Notes: generated by a model from the letters alone, not told the origin. A DNA stretch of 64,000 nt from Bacteroidota bacterium (GCA_016721435.1 JADKIC010000032.1:1-64000); one strand, 5' to 3'. Shown: positions 40,712 through 51,158, counted from the stretch's first letter. Translations and numbers: made by a program.

Positions 40712-42718
40712 ATGAGAAAAATATTTATTGTATTTATTTCCGTTTTCCCCTGTTCGTGAAATCTCAATCGGTCACCTCACCGGTTTCTGAAGAAATTATC
40801 GAAGCACAGCAGGAAGCCGCCGACAATAGCGGTAATCAGGAAGTGCCCGATCCGGAGCAGGAATGGATCCTCGATCTGAATGCAAACGATATCACCGAAA
40901 TAATATCGTCTCCTCTTATCACCAATGTACAGGCTACAGCGATTATAAGGCATCGCGAAGTTTTTGGTCGCTTTTTGACAGTGGAAGAACTGCAGGTGAC
41001 GGATCAGTTTGACACGGAGCAGTTGCGAAAAATTAAGCCCTTTGTGAAATGTGGACAGGCAATAGTGGATGAAAAATTTAAGTTAAATGAATTGTTAGCT
41101 GCAGCCCGACATGAAGTCTTGTTCAGGGCAAGAAGAGTTTTACAGGACAAAGAAGGGTTCTCGAATGATGGGGTATTTCCATTTTATAGAGGAGATCCCA
41201 ATCATATTAATTTTCGTTATCGCATGCAGGCCGGTCGCTATTTTAGTGCAGGAATCGTGATGGAGAAAGATGCCGGGGAGAATTTGCTTTCGCGCAATAA
41301 CGGCGGACGTATGGATTATTTTTCATGGCATGTCTATGTCAAACCCGAAAGGTTGGTGGAGACGATTGTAGTGGGAGATTATCAGGTGCAATTCGGTCAG
41401 GGTCTTGTTGCATGGAAAGGACTATCACTTGGGAAGAGCAGCGAAGTACAGCAGTTCTTTCGAAGAGGGGCAGGTATAAGACCGTATTCTTCTTCCGGAG
41501 AATCAGGATTCAACAGGGGATTGGCGTTTACGCTCTTGAAACATAACTGGAAATTTGATGGATGGACTTCTTTTCAGAAACGAGATGCTTCCTTGTTTCC
41601 TGCCGATTCGGTCTTTAGCAATTTTTATGTAAGTACGATACAAGAAAGCGGCTTGCACCGTACTGCTGATGAGATGAGCGACAAAGCTGTTCTGGATCAG
41701 TTTATCGCAGGAGGGCATCTCCAATGGCAAAATGATCGCTTTCGGAATGAATTTACTTTTCAATATCAGCATTTCAGTTTCCCCCTTTGGCCCGGTGATG
41801 ATCCGTATGAACTTTATGATCCTGCAGGAAGAAAATTTTTCAATGCAGGGTGGTCGGCAAGATATGTGCTACCGAATGCCACTGTTTATTCTGAAATCGC
41901 ATCAGATGGGCAAGGAGATCCTGCATTAATTTCCGGTCTCTTGTTTATGCCGGATCAGCGTTGGACCATCAGCTTGCATTACCGGAATTATGACAGAGCG
42001 TATCAGTGTATCGGATGTGATGCGCTTCGGGAAGGGAGTAAAGTGCAAAATGAAAGTGGTTTCCTGACCGGAATTTTATGGCAGATTTCAACACGGGTTA
42101 AATTACAGGGATATCTCGATTATTTTAGTTTTCCCTGGCTTCGTTTTACAAGTTCATCTCCCATAAACGGGAAAGAATGGCTCGGACAATTCACCTATGC
42201 CCCAAACAGAAGTACAGAAATTTATGTCCGATATAAACAGGAAGAGAAACCTTCGGATCAATCAGAGTTATTCAAGAAAATTCCAGTTCCGGTACTTAAG
42301 AATAATGTTAGGGTAAATGTCCAGTGGATGAATGGAAAAAACTGGGAATTTCAGGCGAGATGTGAATGGGTTGGGAGTCGTCAAAGGAAAGCAGCCAGGA
42401 GGGGTAATGTTTTATCAGGAGGTACGGTTTAAACCAATGGGCAAGTCTTATAGTTTTTCATTGAGATGGTCGGTTTTTAGTACAGAAAGCTATGATTCAA
42501 GGATATACACTTATGAACAGGATATGGCCGGGGCGTTCAGCTTACCTGCCTATTCCGGGAAAGGATACAGGTATTACCTGATCACCCGATACCGGCTGAT
42601 GAAGGGGTTGGATATCTGGCTTCGATACAGTACATCTATCTTTCCAAAACAGATAGAAACCGGTGAAGAAATAGAAGGAAGAGACGAATTAAAAGCACAG
42701 ATTAGGTGGCAATTCTAA
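40712..42718 (+). CDS. Helix-hairpin-helix domain protein fused to a predicted outer-membrane beta-barrel (two frame breaks)
   Basis: About 668 residues after repair. Signal peptide MRKIFIVFISVF leads, through a missing T at 40743-40746, into the frame from 40756. At about residues 50-115 there is a ComEA-type helix-hairpin-helix pair (LDLNANDITEIISSPLITN; AIIRHREVFGRFLTVEELQV). After it come about 500 residues of barrel-like strands (RYRMQAGRYFSAGIVMEKDA; VGDYQVQFGQGLVAWKG), ending GRDELKAQIRWQF. A second break near 42373 (GGG, expected GG) joins 40756-42432 to 42332-42718. HhH domains bind DNA in ComEA, but a structural role is equally possible here. Confidence 0.75.
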
Positions 42719-42824
42719 GTTTCAATTAGACGAAATCAAGGATTTTAAACAAAATTTCAACTATTCTTGTTATTATTGATACGTAGGTCTTAAATTCGTA
42801 ACCACACAATCCCTAATAAATCCA

Positions 42825-45704
42825 ATGAAAAAACATTTAGCGTTGACAGTGATCATGCTGTTAACAATTCCCTTTATCCTGTCGGCCGGTTCTTCAGGAA
42901 ATACAGCATATAAGTTACCTGATGGAATCTCTTCTTCAGATTATATGTCACGCACCATTATTTTCAGAGTGAAACCGGAGTTCAGGTCTTTATGTTCGGA
43001 AAATGCAATTCAATCTGTCCCCTTCAACAAAATGATGGCGCAGTTGGGGCAATCGCAATTATTCAAAATGTTTCCCCGTCACCAGGCACCTTTAACTTCG
43101 ACGAATGAATTAGGTCAGCCATTGGTTGATCTCTCCCTGATCTATGAGATGCATTTTTCAGCGAATTTAGATATAGTAAAGACGATTAATGCATTCCTGA
43201 AAACAGGATTATTCATGTATGCCGAGCCAAAGTTCGTTCCTCGCACACAGTTCAATCCAAATGATCCACAGAATGGATTGCAATACCATCTCACTAAAAT
43301 AGATGCCTATAATGCCTGGGATATTCATAAAGGAGATTCCAATACCGTGATTGGTATAACGGATACAGGTACCGATTTGGATCATCCTGATCTCGAGCCC
43401 AACCTCAAATACAATTATGCGGATCCTATTAATGGAATTGATGATGATTTCGATGGGTATACAGATAATTTTCAGGGATGGGATCTCGGTGAAAATGATA
43501 ACATTCCTCAGGTAAATGCCAGTGGTCATGGTTCACATGTTTCCGGTTGTGCTGCAGCAGTAACCGATAACGCTACAGGAGTTTCTTCTCCCGGTTTTTA
43601 TTGTCGTTATCTTCCTGTCAAGATTGCCGATGCTTCCGGTGCACTCACCAAAGCTTATGAAGGTATCGTCTACGCTGCCGACATGGGTTGTCAAATTATA
43701 AATTGTTCATGGGGTGGCGGCGGAGGAAGTTCCTTCGGACAAAATATTATTGACTACGCTACTTTTAATAAAAATAGTCTGGTTATAGCTGCTGCCGGTA
43801 ACAATGGTAATACGCTTTTATTTTATCCTGCTTCCTTTGACAATGTATTAAATATTGCTTCAACATCATCAGGTGATGGCAAATCAGGTTTTTCAAATTA
43901 TGGAACTTCAGTTGACGTTTGCGCTCCGGGATCGGCGATCCTTGCAGCACAGTATGACGATAGTTATGCACCACAGTCCGGTACTTCGATGGCTTCACCT
44001 GTTGCTGCCGGTTGTGCCGCTATCATAAAATCCTATTTCCCTGCATTCAACGCTTTGCAGGTAGGTGAAAAGCTAAGAGTAACTGCAGATAATATTTACG
44101 GTCTGTCTGCCAATGCCAGTTACCAGAATCTTCTTGGTACCGGTCGAATTAATCTGATGAATGCATTAACCGTGAATGGGCCGTCGATTCGCATGAATAA
44201 TATTGTTGTTACAGATAACAATGATGATATCCTTGTCGTGAATGATACCATGCGCATAACAGGTGATATCATTAATTATCTGGATGCCACCACTAACCTC
44301 GTAGTGACCCTGACATCTACTTCTCCATATGTTACCATTATTGATGGAAGTACTACTGTTGGAGCGCTGGCTATGATGGCCACCACCAATAACAATGCTG
44401 ATCCATTTGTTGTAAAGATAAATGCCAATGCCCCTCTGAATACCGCGATCCAATTCCGTATTCTTTTTCAGGATGGTACTTACAATGATTTTCAATTCTA
44501 CAGTCAAACGGTGAATGTAGATTATCTCAACATCACCATTAATGATGTCTTTACAACGAATTCCAGTAAGGGACGTATTTGCTATAATGGAGAAGATCAA
44601 ACCGAAGGTTTAGGATTTGATTATAATTCGGATGGCACGATGGCTTATGAAACAGGATTCATGGTTGGTATCAATAATTCTGTTTCTGATAACGTTCGTG
44701 GCGCAACACCCGGCTTAACGGATAGTGATTTTCAAGCTCAGGTTACGATCCAAAAAAATGATCCCGGACAATGGTCGGATTTTGATACCTATGGCACCTT
44801 CAGTGATGCCACCAATCCATCTCCTCTAAATGTAGATGTGAATTATCGTTCAATGTCCTGGACACCGACGCCATTTTCGAAGTTCCATATTTTTGAATAT
44901 ACCATTCACAATACAGGAGGATCAGCATTGAATAATCTATATGCGGGGATATTCTCTGATTGGGATATTCAGACCTATGCGAATAATAAGGCGGATGAAG
45001 ATGTGGCGAACAAGATGGGCTATGTTTATTGTACAGATCCCGGGGGATATTTTGCGGGAATTAAATTGTTAACCAATGGTGGCTTTACACATTATGCAAT
45101 AGATAATACCAGTGGGGGTGCAGGTGGAATAAATATGATTGATGGAATGACCGATGGAGAGAAGTATCAGGCACTTTCTACTTTACGTCCGACTGCCGGT
45201 GGTGCAGGTACAGGTAATGATGTAATAGATGTGGTAGGTACAGGACCTTTCACCATTACTCCCGGCGATTCAGTGGTGGTGGCATTTGCGTTGATTGCCG
45301 GTAATGAGTTGTCAGATATTCAAGGAAGTGCTCAACAAGCTCAGATAAAGTATAATTTTGTTACAGCGCTTGAAACGCCAAATGTTTCCGGAATTTATAC
45401 CGCTAACGCCTATCCGAATCCTTCTTCAGGATTAGTGTTTATTCCATTCTACCTTGAGACAGCAGCTTCAATACAATTAGAAATTTATGATATCCTTGGT
45501 CAAAGAGTCTCCGGTAAAAATCTTGGGACTTTAAGAACAGGAGATCACCAGGTGCAGATGGATTTCACATCTTTAAGTGCCGGTATTTATCATTACCGTT
45601 TGATCAGCGATAAAGGATCGGTGACCGGAATGATTCATAAAATTAATAAGTACATTCATCGAAAGCGTCCTTTGCTTCGTTGCAAGGGACGCTTTTGTAT
45701 TTAG
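42825..45704 (+). CDS. Secreted subtilisin-like serine protease (S8) with T9SS type A sorting domain
   Basis: Up to 959 residues. Signal peptide near 1-21, propeptide region, then the S8 domain with catalytic D180 (IGITDTGTDLDHPDL), H235 (SGHGSHVSG) and S388 (SGTSMASPVAAG), and oxyanion-hole N326 in AAAGNNG. The middle region has an immunoglobulin-like/P-domain character. The type A sorting tail is YPNPSSGLVFIPFYL to YHYRLISDKG. The final residues (KRPLLRCKGRFCI) are translated from a strong terminator stem, so the natural stop is probably near 45645, lost by a missing base in the A run at 45639-45642. Extracellular protein degradation is the likely role. Confidence 0.9.
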   Translation: MKKHLALTVIMLLTIPFILSAGSSGNTAYKLPDGISSSDYMSRTIIFRVKPEFRSLCSENAIQSVPFNKMMAQLGQSQLFKMFPRHQAPLTSTNELGQPLVDLSLIYEMHFSANLDIVKTINAFLKTGLFMYAEPKFVPRTQFNPNDPQNGLQYHLTKIDAYNAWDIHKGDSNTVIGITDTGTDLDHPDLEPNLKYNYADPINGIDDDFDGYTDNFQGWDLGENDNIPQVNASGHGSHVSGCAAAVTDNATGVSSPGFYCRYLPVKIADASGALTKAYEGIVYAADMGCQIINCSWGGGGGSSFGQNIIDYATFNKNSLVIAAAGNNGNTLLFYPASFDNVLNIASTSSGDGKSGFSNYGTSVDVCAPGSAILAAQYDDSYAPQSGTSMASPVAAGCAAIIKSYFPAFNALQVGEKLRVTADNIYGLSANASYQNLLGTGRINLMNALTVNGPSIRMNNIVVTDNNDDILVVNDTMRITGDIINYLDATTNLVVTLTSTSPYVTIIDGSTTVGALAMMATTNNNADPFVVKINANAPLNTAIQFRILFQDGTYNDFQFYSQTVNVDYLNITINDVFTTNSSKGRICYNGEDQTEGLGFDYNSDGTMAYETGFMVGINNSVSDNVRGATPGLTDSDFQAQVTIQKNDPGQWSDFDTYGTFSDATNPSPLNVDVNYRSMSWTPTPFSKFHIFEYTIHNTGGSALNNLYAGIFSDWDIQTYANNKADEDVANKMGYVYCTDPGGYFAGIKLLTNGGFTHYAIDNTSGGAGGINMIDGMTDGEKYQALSTLRPTAGGAGTGNDVIDVVGTGPFTITPGDSVVVAFALIAGNELSDIQGSAQQAQIKYNFVTALETPNVSGIYTANAYPNPSSGLVFIPFYLETAASIQLEIYDILGQRVSGKNLGTLRTGDHQVQMDFTSLSAGIYHYRLISDKGSVTGMIHKINKYIHRKRPLLRCKGRFCI
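45662..45700 (+). terminator. Strong terminator after the subtilisin gene
   Basis: AAAGCGTCCTTTGC (45662-45675) pairs with GCAAGGGACGCTTT (one G-T pair), followed by TTGTATTT. The stem overlaps the last codons of the open frame, which suggests the true stop codon lies upstream. Confidence 0.8.
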
Positions 45705-45845
45705 ATGGATTTATAATTGGTATATTTGGATTAATTATTCAGAGGAAATCAGATTCGTGAAACTATTGTACTTTTATGATTGTTCACATCGAATATTAAT
45801 TTCGTATTAGCAATAAATTAAAAAAAACAGGCACTTCCGGCAGTT

Positions 45846-46994
45846 ATGATTCCAAAACTATTTGATTTTGCTATTGTGGGAACAGGGGCAGCAGGATTGC
45901 AGTTGGCATTGACGATGCTAGAAGATTCTTTTTTTCAGGATAAACAGGTATTGCTCATCGACAAGGATGCGAAAGTGAATAATGATCATACCTGGTGCTA
46001 TTGGGAGAAGGGGATAGGACGATATGACCACCTGCTGTACAAAAGCTGGGAGAAGGGTTTGTTTTTGAGCAGCACAGCTCAAATTGAGTTGAATTTAAAA
46101 CCTTATAGGTATAAGATGCTTCGTTCAGGCGATTTTTATGCTTATGCTAAACAGAAAATTGAATCAGCTACAAATTTTACAAGGATCCAGGCTGAAGTGT
46201 TGCATCTAAAGGAAGGAGAAAATGTACAAGTTGAGACCGGCATAGGTGTCTTTTCTGCCAGACATGTTTTTGACAGTCGGATAGATCCGGCTTTTGCGAC
46301 AGATAAAAAGTCAACAAAGATTCTGCAGCATTTTAAAGGCTGGATGATAGAAAGCGTCGAACCGGTCTTTCACCCTGATCAATTTGTAATGATGGATTAC
46401 AGGCTGCGAAAAGCGGGAACCAGCAGTTTCATTTATGTCCTGCCGTCCACACCTTACCGGGCCTTAGTGGAGTTCACACTATTTACTCCGGATTTAATCC
46501 GAGAAGAAGAGTATGATGAAATTTTGAAGAAGTATTTGTCTGCCATTCCGGGTATTGGAAATTATACCATTACAGAAACGGAGATGGGTATAATTCCAAT
46601 GAGCGATTATCCATTTCACAAACAGCATACACAAAGGATTACAAAGATTGGCACTGCCGGGGGGTGGGTGAAACCTTCTTCGGGTTATTCCTTCTACAAT
46701 GGAAAGAAGTTTGCTGAACGCATTGTAGCAGCCATAAAAGGTGGACATTCTCCATCATTTACCTTAACGAAACCCCGATTCCGGTTTTATGATCGTATTT
46801 TTCTCGATGTTTTGTTTCATCAGAATGAAAGAGGTGAGGAGATATTTACATCGATGTACAGCAAGAATAAAGTGACGGATATCTTCCGTTTTCTGGACGA
46901 AGAAACCTCTTTGTGGGAAGAATTACGAATTATCAATCGGTTTCCGCATGCGCCTTTTCTTAGGGCGGTAAAGAACAGGTATTTCCGGTTGTAA
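45846..46994 (+). CDS. crtY: Lycopene cyclase family protein (CrtY-like)
   Basis: 382 residues. N-terminal FAD/NAD-binding motif FAIVGTGAAGLQLALTM, the cyclase signatures NNDHTWCYWE and SSFIYVLP, and C-terminal GTAGGWVKPSSGYSFYNG. Catalyses ring closure of lycopene toward beta-carotene-type pigments in the membrane. No other carotenoid genes (crtB, crtI, crtZ) are present in the window, so it stands alone. Family assignment is firm; the product ring type is not decidable. Confidence 0.9.
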   Translation: MIPKLFDFAIVGTGAAGLQLALTMLEDSFFQDKQVLLIDKDAKVNNDHTWCYWEKGIGRYDHLLYKSWEKGLFLSSTAQIELNLKPYRYKMLRSGDFYAYAKQKIESATNFTRIQAEVLHLKEGENVQVETGIGVFSARHVFDSRIDPAFATDKKSTKILQHFKGWMIESVEPVFHPDQFVMMDYRLRKAGTSSFIYVLPSTPYRALVEFTLFTPDLIREEEYDEILKKYLSAIPGIGNYTITETEMGIIPMSDYPFHKQHTQRITKIGTAGGWVKPSSGYSFYNGKKFAERIVAAIKGGHSPSFTLTKPRFRFYDRIFLDVLFHQNERGEEIFTSMYSKNKVTDIFRFLDEETSLWEELRIINRFPHAPFLRAVKNRYFRL

Positions 46995-47116
46995 GGACAT
47001 GGTTTAACGATAGGATACTATTTCCTAAACATGCATTTTACAGTTGGTATCATAGCCCAGGAAGGATGTGTTTAAACCCTTAGTGAAATCAATTTCTGAA
47101 AACTCAAGGTTATTTA

Positions 47117-47947
47117 CTATCGCCGGTGTAGTGTAATGCGACCTTTTTCTTTTTGCACGAGCAGAATTGTAAAGACAATTCCAACGATAAGAAATAGCGG
47201 CCAGATATTGATAGCCAATAACACCACCTCCTGAATCAACTGGAGACCATTGGAGAAGGAATAGGCTGCACGCGAGAGAAAAGTTAATCCGGGGGATTCA
47301 TTTATCGGGACTACTTCGTATAGGCTGATCGTTAGTGTAGCGTAAGCCACCCTGTTGTCGAAGTATTTTAGCTTTCCCTGCATGGACTCGATCTCACCAC
47401 GCACAATTCCCAGTTGCTGTTCTACTTCCAGCATTTCACTGATTTTTCCTGTTCGCTGTAAGAGCTGTAAATAGCGCTTTTCCATTTCCAGCTTTGCTTT
47501 CAGTCTGGCTTCAATATCCATGTATTCCATTCCGATATCTTCGCTGCTGAGATCTTTAGTATCGATAAATTTCGCCTTGCTGCTGATGTCGGTTATCAAA
47601 GCTTCCATAAACTGTCCCGGAACCCGGATCACTAGCGTACTTTCATGATTTCCGGACTGACGATTTTCATTTTCGTTGGCTATGTAGGCTTTATATTTCT
47701 GCAGAACGGTGGAGAGATAGTTTCGAGCCGATGACAATGAATCTACCTGAAGCCGGAGTGTACCTTGTTGGATAATCTTTTGTTCACCGGGAGGCAACGC
47801 GGTGCCGGGACCTTCATCAGTACTTCCAGTTTGAATAGCCGAAACTGCTGCTGATTCAGTAGCCGGACCATTTGATTTTTCTGTTTTACTTCCACAGGAA
47901 GTGATCAGAAGAGCAAGGCTCATGCCGATCCATAATAACTTACGCAT
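47117..47947 (-). CDS. DUF4349 domain lipoprotein
   Basis: 276 residues. Lipobox LITSC (C18), low-complexity linker, then the DUF4349 core: IIQQGTLRLQVDSLSSARNY, LVIRVPGQFMEALI, a long coiled coil (EARLKAKLEMEKRYLQLLQR) and YATLTISLYEV. A C-terminal membrane helix (LLAINIWPLFLIVGIVFTIL) ends in a basic tail. Function of the domain is unknown; it is common in lipoproteins of many phyla. Confidence 0.85.
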   Translation of the reverse strand: MRKLLWIGMSLALLITSCGSKTEKSNGPATESAAVSAIQTGSTDEGPGTALPPGEQKIIQQGTLRLQVDSLSSARNYLSTVLQKYKAYIANENENRQSGNHESTLVIRVPGQFMEALITDISSKAKFIDTKDLSSEDIGMEYMDIEARLKAKLEMEKRYLQLLQRTGKISEMLEVEQQLGIVRGEIESMQGKLKYFDNRVAYATLTISLYEVVPINESPGLTFLSRAAYSFSNGLQLIQEVVLLAINIWPLFLIVGIVFTILLVQKEKGRITLHRR

Positions 47948-48122
47948 AGTTGTATCGTTTAAAGTTGGCGTAAGGGTAGGGTATAGGCGGCTTTTATCTT
48001 AATTACGAAAGGTGTAAAAAGGTAACCCGAGAGGAGCGGAGCATGTGGTTTGTAGTTTTCTTAAAAAAATATAAATTTAGAAGGAAGATCAATCATTATT
48101 CATCGTTTACTATTTTTACTGC

Positions 48123-49411
48123 GTGAATTATCAGGAAACTATTGATTATATTTTTTCGGCATTGCCGATGTTTCACCGGGTAGGACCTGCTGCATATAAA
48201 CCGAACCTGGATAACACGTTAGCATTGGCAGGTGCAATAGGGAATCCCGAAAAAAATCTTCGATGTATTCATATTGCCGGGACCAACGGCAAAGGAAGCA
48301 CTTCCCATATGCTGGCTTCGGTACTTCAGGAGGCGGGTTTCAGAACCGGACTTTATACTTCTCCACATCTCAAGGATTTCAGAGAGCGTATTCGTGTAAA
48401 CGGTGAAATGGTTAGCGAGGAATGGGTGGCCCATTTTGTCACCGGGAATAAAAAAATATTCGATAAAATCAGTCCTTCTTTTTTGAGATGAGCACCATCA
48501 TGGCCTTTTACTATTTCCAACAGATGCGTACAGATATCGCCGTTATAGAAACCGGATTGGGTGGAAGGCTGGACTCCACCAATATCATTACTCCTTTCCT
48601 ATCTGTTATCACGAATATTGGAATGGATCATATGAATCTGCTGGGAGATACACTCGAAAAAATAGCAGGCGAAAAGGCAGGTATCATTAAAAGTGGAGTG
48701 CCTGTGGTGATTGGCGAATCCAACCTCGTCACTAATTTTATTTTTAACCAACAAGCAGCTAAAGAAAACGCTCCGATTCATTTTGCAAATGATCATTTCA
48801 GCTTAGAGGTAGTAAAACATGATTTACTTGACGATAAAATATATTTCAACGTTTTCAAAGATGGACAACCTTATCTGGAAACACTCTCCTGCGACCTCAA
48901 CGGAAAATATCAACTAAAGAACATTCTAACGGTTCTGCAAGCATTAGATCTAGTAAGGGAAGAACTACATATAACGGATGAGCATATCCGAAAAGGACTG
49001 GCTGATGTGAAAGGAAATACGGGGTTAAAAGGACGTTGGCAGATCCTTTCCCGACAACCCTTAATCATCTGTGATACCGGACATAACGAAGACGGCTGGA
49101 AGGAGGTGCTGGAAATGATAGAAAGTCTAACTTATCAACGCTTACATTTCGTTCTTGGTGTGGTAGAAGACAAGGACCTCAGTAAAATGCTGCATCAGTT
49201 ACCTGTTGATGCCACCTATTATTTTTGCAAGGCAGATATTCCGAGAGGATTAAATGCTGAGCTTTTGCGAGAGATGGCAGAACGTTACGGGTTAAAAGGA
49301 TTAAGTTATTCAAGTGTGAATGCTGCTCTGAACGCTGCAAAAAGTGAAGCATCAAACAAAGATCTGATCTTCGTAGGAGGAAGTACTTTCACTGTAGCAG
49401 AAGTGGTTTAA
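48123..49411 (+). CDS. folC: Folylpolyglutamate synthase / dihydrofolate synthase FolC (one frame break)
   Basis: Mur-ligase-type enzyme adding glutamate to folates. GTG start (MNYQETIDYIFSALPMFHRV), P-loop IHIAGTNGKGSTSHML, TSPHLKDFRERIRVNG, then TDIAVIETGLGGRLDSTNII and GMDHMNLLGDTLEKIAGEKA. The frame breaks in the T run at 48479-48484 (SPSFLR-stop, expected SPSFFEMSTIMAFYYF); one added T gives 429 residues, the family length. Convergent with the next gene with a 10-bp gap. A TATTTTTA sequence (48111-48118) lies four bases before the GTG. Confidence 0.95.
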
Positions 49412-49421
49412 GAATCCCCCT

Positions 49422-50741
49422 TCAACGTTGTTTTTGTACAATTACACGGGCAACCCTTATGTTATTTTCCGAATGCCATCTGCACTGATAAATTCCCGAC
49501 TCAGACAATTGAATCAAACAGGTATCACGCTCAGCTTTCAAAATTTCAACTTCAACGATGCTTCCTTTCATATCAACAACGATGAGATCAGAAATGTCTA
49601 CATCCTTAATTACAATTACACCATCGATACTCGGATTCGGGTAAATGAACGCAGCTTCATCTCCGTTTATATCATTTATTCCCACTGACAAAGGCACTGC
49701 CACACAAAATGTATCGACACAACCGGAAGCATCTGTTAGAAACACGCAGCAGGCTCCGGCGCAGAGGCTATCCACATTCGCGGTAATTGAACCGGCACCA
49801 TTCCCGCAGCTATCCCAGGAATACGTATAGGGGGCACCGTTACCTCCGGCAGGATTCAAAGAAATCGCTCCATTACAAGTACCATTATCTGCAGTAATAG
49901 AGAAAGTCCCCGCTAAAGCATTGGGTGCAACAATCGAAACGGACTGCCCTGTGCTGAGTCCGGTGGAATCAGTTACGGTAACAAAATAAATTCCGGCGCA
50001 AAGGCTATCATAATCCGCTGTTGATGGACCATTACTCCATTGATAGGTAAATGGTGGTACTCCCCCGGAAGGTACCACGGTTGCAGAACCATCACAAACA
50101 CCGAAACAGGAGGCATTCACCGAGCTGACTGCAATTGAAATTGCCGGTTGCGGAGAAGCACAACAATTACCAGAATTCGATATTAAAACCGGACTGGTAT
50201 AACATCCATATTGCGTACGATGTGCATAAACAGAACCACCGGAAAATACCTGCAGGAAATAATCCTCGATCTGATCCACCGTATTACATCCACCCTGACT
50301 GGTCAGCGTATCGCAATCAGTAGCGCAAATAATAGATGAATTCCCATTGGGATTTGATGTAGGGGCCGGAGGAGCGAAAGAAATACTGGTTTGCACGGTT
50401 CCGGGAACACCGGTAATAACAGTAGTTGGGATTGTTAGGGAACAATTATTATTATTCTGACTATTGTAACCGGCATAGCGCACTTCCGACACATTTCCGG
50501 AGAAGGCACCCGAAATATTGATTGCGATCGCTTCGTAGCTCACCACTCCTATTTTAAGATTGGGGATATTTACATCCACCACGATATTTAGTGTACCCCC
50601 ATCATAGTTGGAAACGATAAAAATATTTCCCGCCGGATTACAAATGGTTTGAGCGGAAGCTAACGGATTGAATACAACATTGAGCAATAAGAAAACAGCG
50701 AATCGACGAACCGATTTCATTAGACAGGGGGTGCTTTTCAT
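49422..50741 (-). CDS. Secreted SprB-repeat protein with T9SS type A sorting domain
   Basis: 439 residues (MKSTPCLMKSVRRFAVFLLL; a start at MKSVRRF is also possible). Signal peptide ends near ASAQ. Residues about 45-210 form an unnamed cysteine-containing domain. Two SprB-type repeats follow (CDGSATVVPSGGVPPFTYQW; AISLNPAGGNGAPYTYSWDS), then a type A sorting tail (FIYPNPSIDGVIVIKDVD). Probably a surface or matrix protein. Intact frame. Confidence 0.82.
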   Translation of the reverse strand: MKSTPCLMKSVRRFAVFLLLNVVFNPLASAQTICNPAGNIFIVSNYDGGTLNIVVDVNIPNLKIGVVSYEAIAINISGAFSGNVSEVRYAGYNSQNNNNCSLTIPTTVITGVPGTVQTSISFAPPAPTSNPNGNSSIICATDCDTLTSQGGCNTVDQIEDYFLQVFSGGSVYAHRTQYGCYTSPVLISNSGNCCASPQPAISIAVSSVNASCFGVCDGSATVVPSGGVPPFTYQWSNGPSTADYDSLCAGIYFVTVTDSTGLSTGQSVSIVAPNALAGTFSITADNGTCNGAISLNPAGGNGAPYTYSWDSCGNGAGSITANVDSLCAGACCVFLTDASGCVDTFCVAVPLSVGINDINGDEAAFIYPNPSIDGVIVIKDVDISDLIVVDMKGSIVEVEILKAERDTCLIQLSESGIYQCRWHSENNIRVARVIVQKQR

Positions 50742-50890
50742 GATTTTTTAAGCTTTAAGGAGCCAAAATAAGGATAACAAACCAAAAAACAAATTCGCTA
50801 GCAGTTGATAATCAATAATTAACATACATTTTCCATATTTATTTGGGTGATATCCCCTACATACCTATTTTTGCAGTCCCAATTAACAAA

Positions 50891-50965
50891 GGGAGCATAG
50901 CTCAGCTGGTTCAGAGCATCTGCCTTACAAGCAGAGGGTCACAGGTTCGAACCCTGTTGCTCCCA
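50891..50965 (+). tRNA. tRNA-Val (anticodon TAC)
   Basis: Full cloverleaf of 75 nt. Acceptor GGGAGCA pairs with TGCTCCC; D arm GCTC-AGCTGGTTCA-GAGC; anticodon stem TCTGC/GCAGA with loop CTTACAA (anticodon TAC, valine GTA codons); TPsiC arm ACAGG-TTCGAAC-CCTGT. CCA is not encoded. Followed at once by a terminator. Confidence 0.97.
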
Positions 50966-50970
50966 CAATA

Positions 50971-51000
50971 AAGCCACTCATTTGAGTGGCTTTTAATTTT
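50971..51000 (+). terminator. Terminator after tRNA-Val
   Basis: Perfect 9-bp stem AAGCCACTC-ATTT-GAGTGGCTT followed by TTAATTTT, five bases after the tRNA. Confidence 0.88.
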
Positions 51001-51005
51001 ATTAC

Positions 51006-51158
51006 ATGTTTTACTTCTACATCCTCTACTCTCCATCTTTGGATAAGTATCTCATCGGACATTCATCCCTTGAAGTAAATGATTGTTTGAAAAAGCATCT
51101 CATAAATCACGATGGATTTACAACCAGAGTCAAAAAAATGGAAGGTCGTTTAAAATGA
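51006..51158 (+). pseudogene. GIY-YIG endonuclease-like remnant or micro-ORF
   Basis: A 50-codon frame begins MFYFYILYSPSLDKYLIGHS and continues with LKKHLINHDGFTTRVKK. This matches the N-terminal half of small UPF0213/GIY-YIG proteins (FYILYSPS ... KYYIGHT), with YIG changed to LIG. The usual C-terminal half with its glutamate is missing, because the frame ends after KKMEGRLK. It lies just downstream of tRNA-Val. Most likely a decayed gene. Confidence 0.6.

Noticed and set aside
47117..49411. DUF4349-folC region as a defence island
   Set aside because: Neither family is defence-related, and no nuclease, helicase or sensor genes lie with them.
50891..51158. Integrated element at the tRNA-Val attachment site
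   Set aside because: No integrase, no direct repeat of the tRNA 3' end, and housekeeping genes continue downstream.
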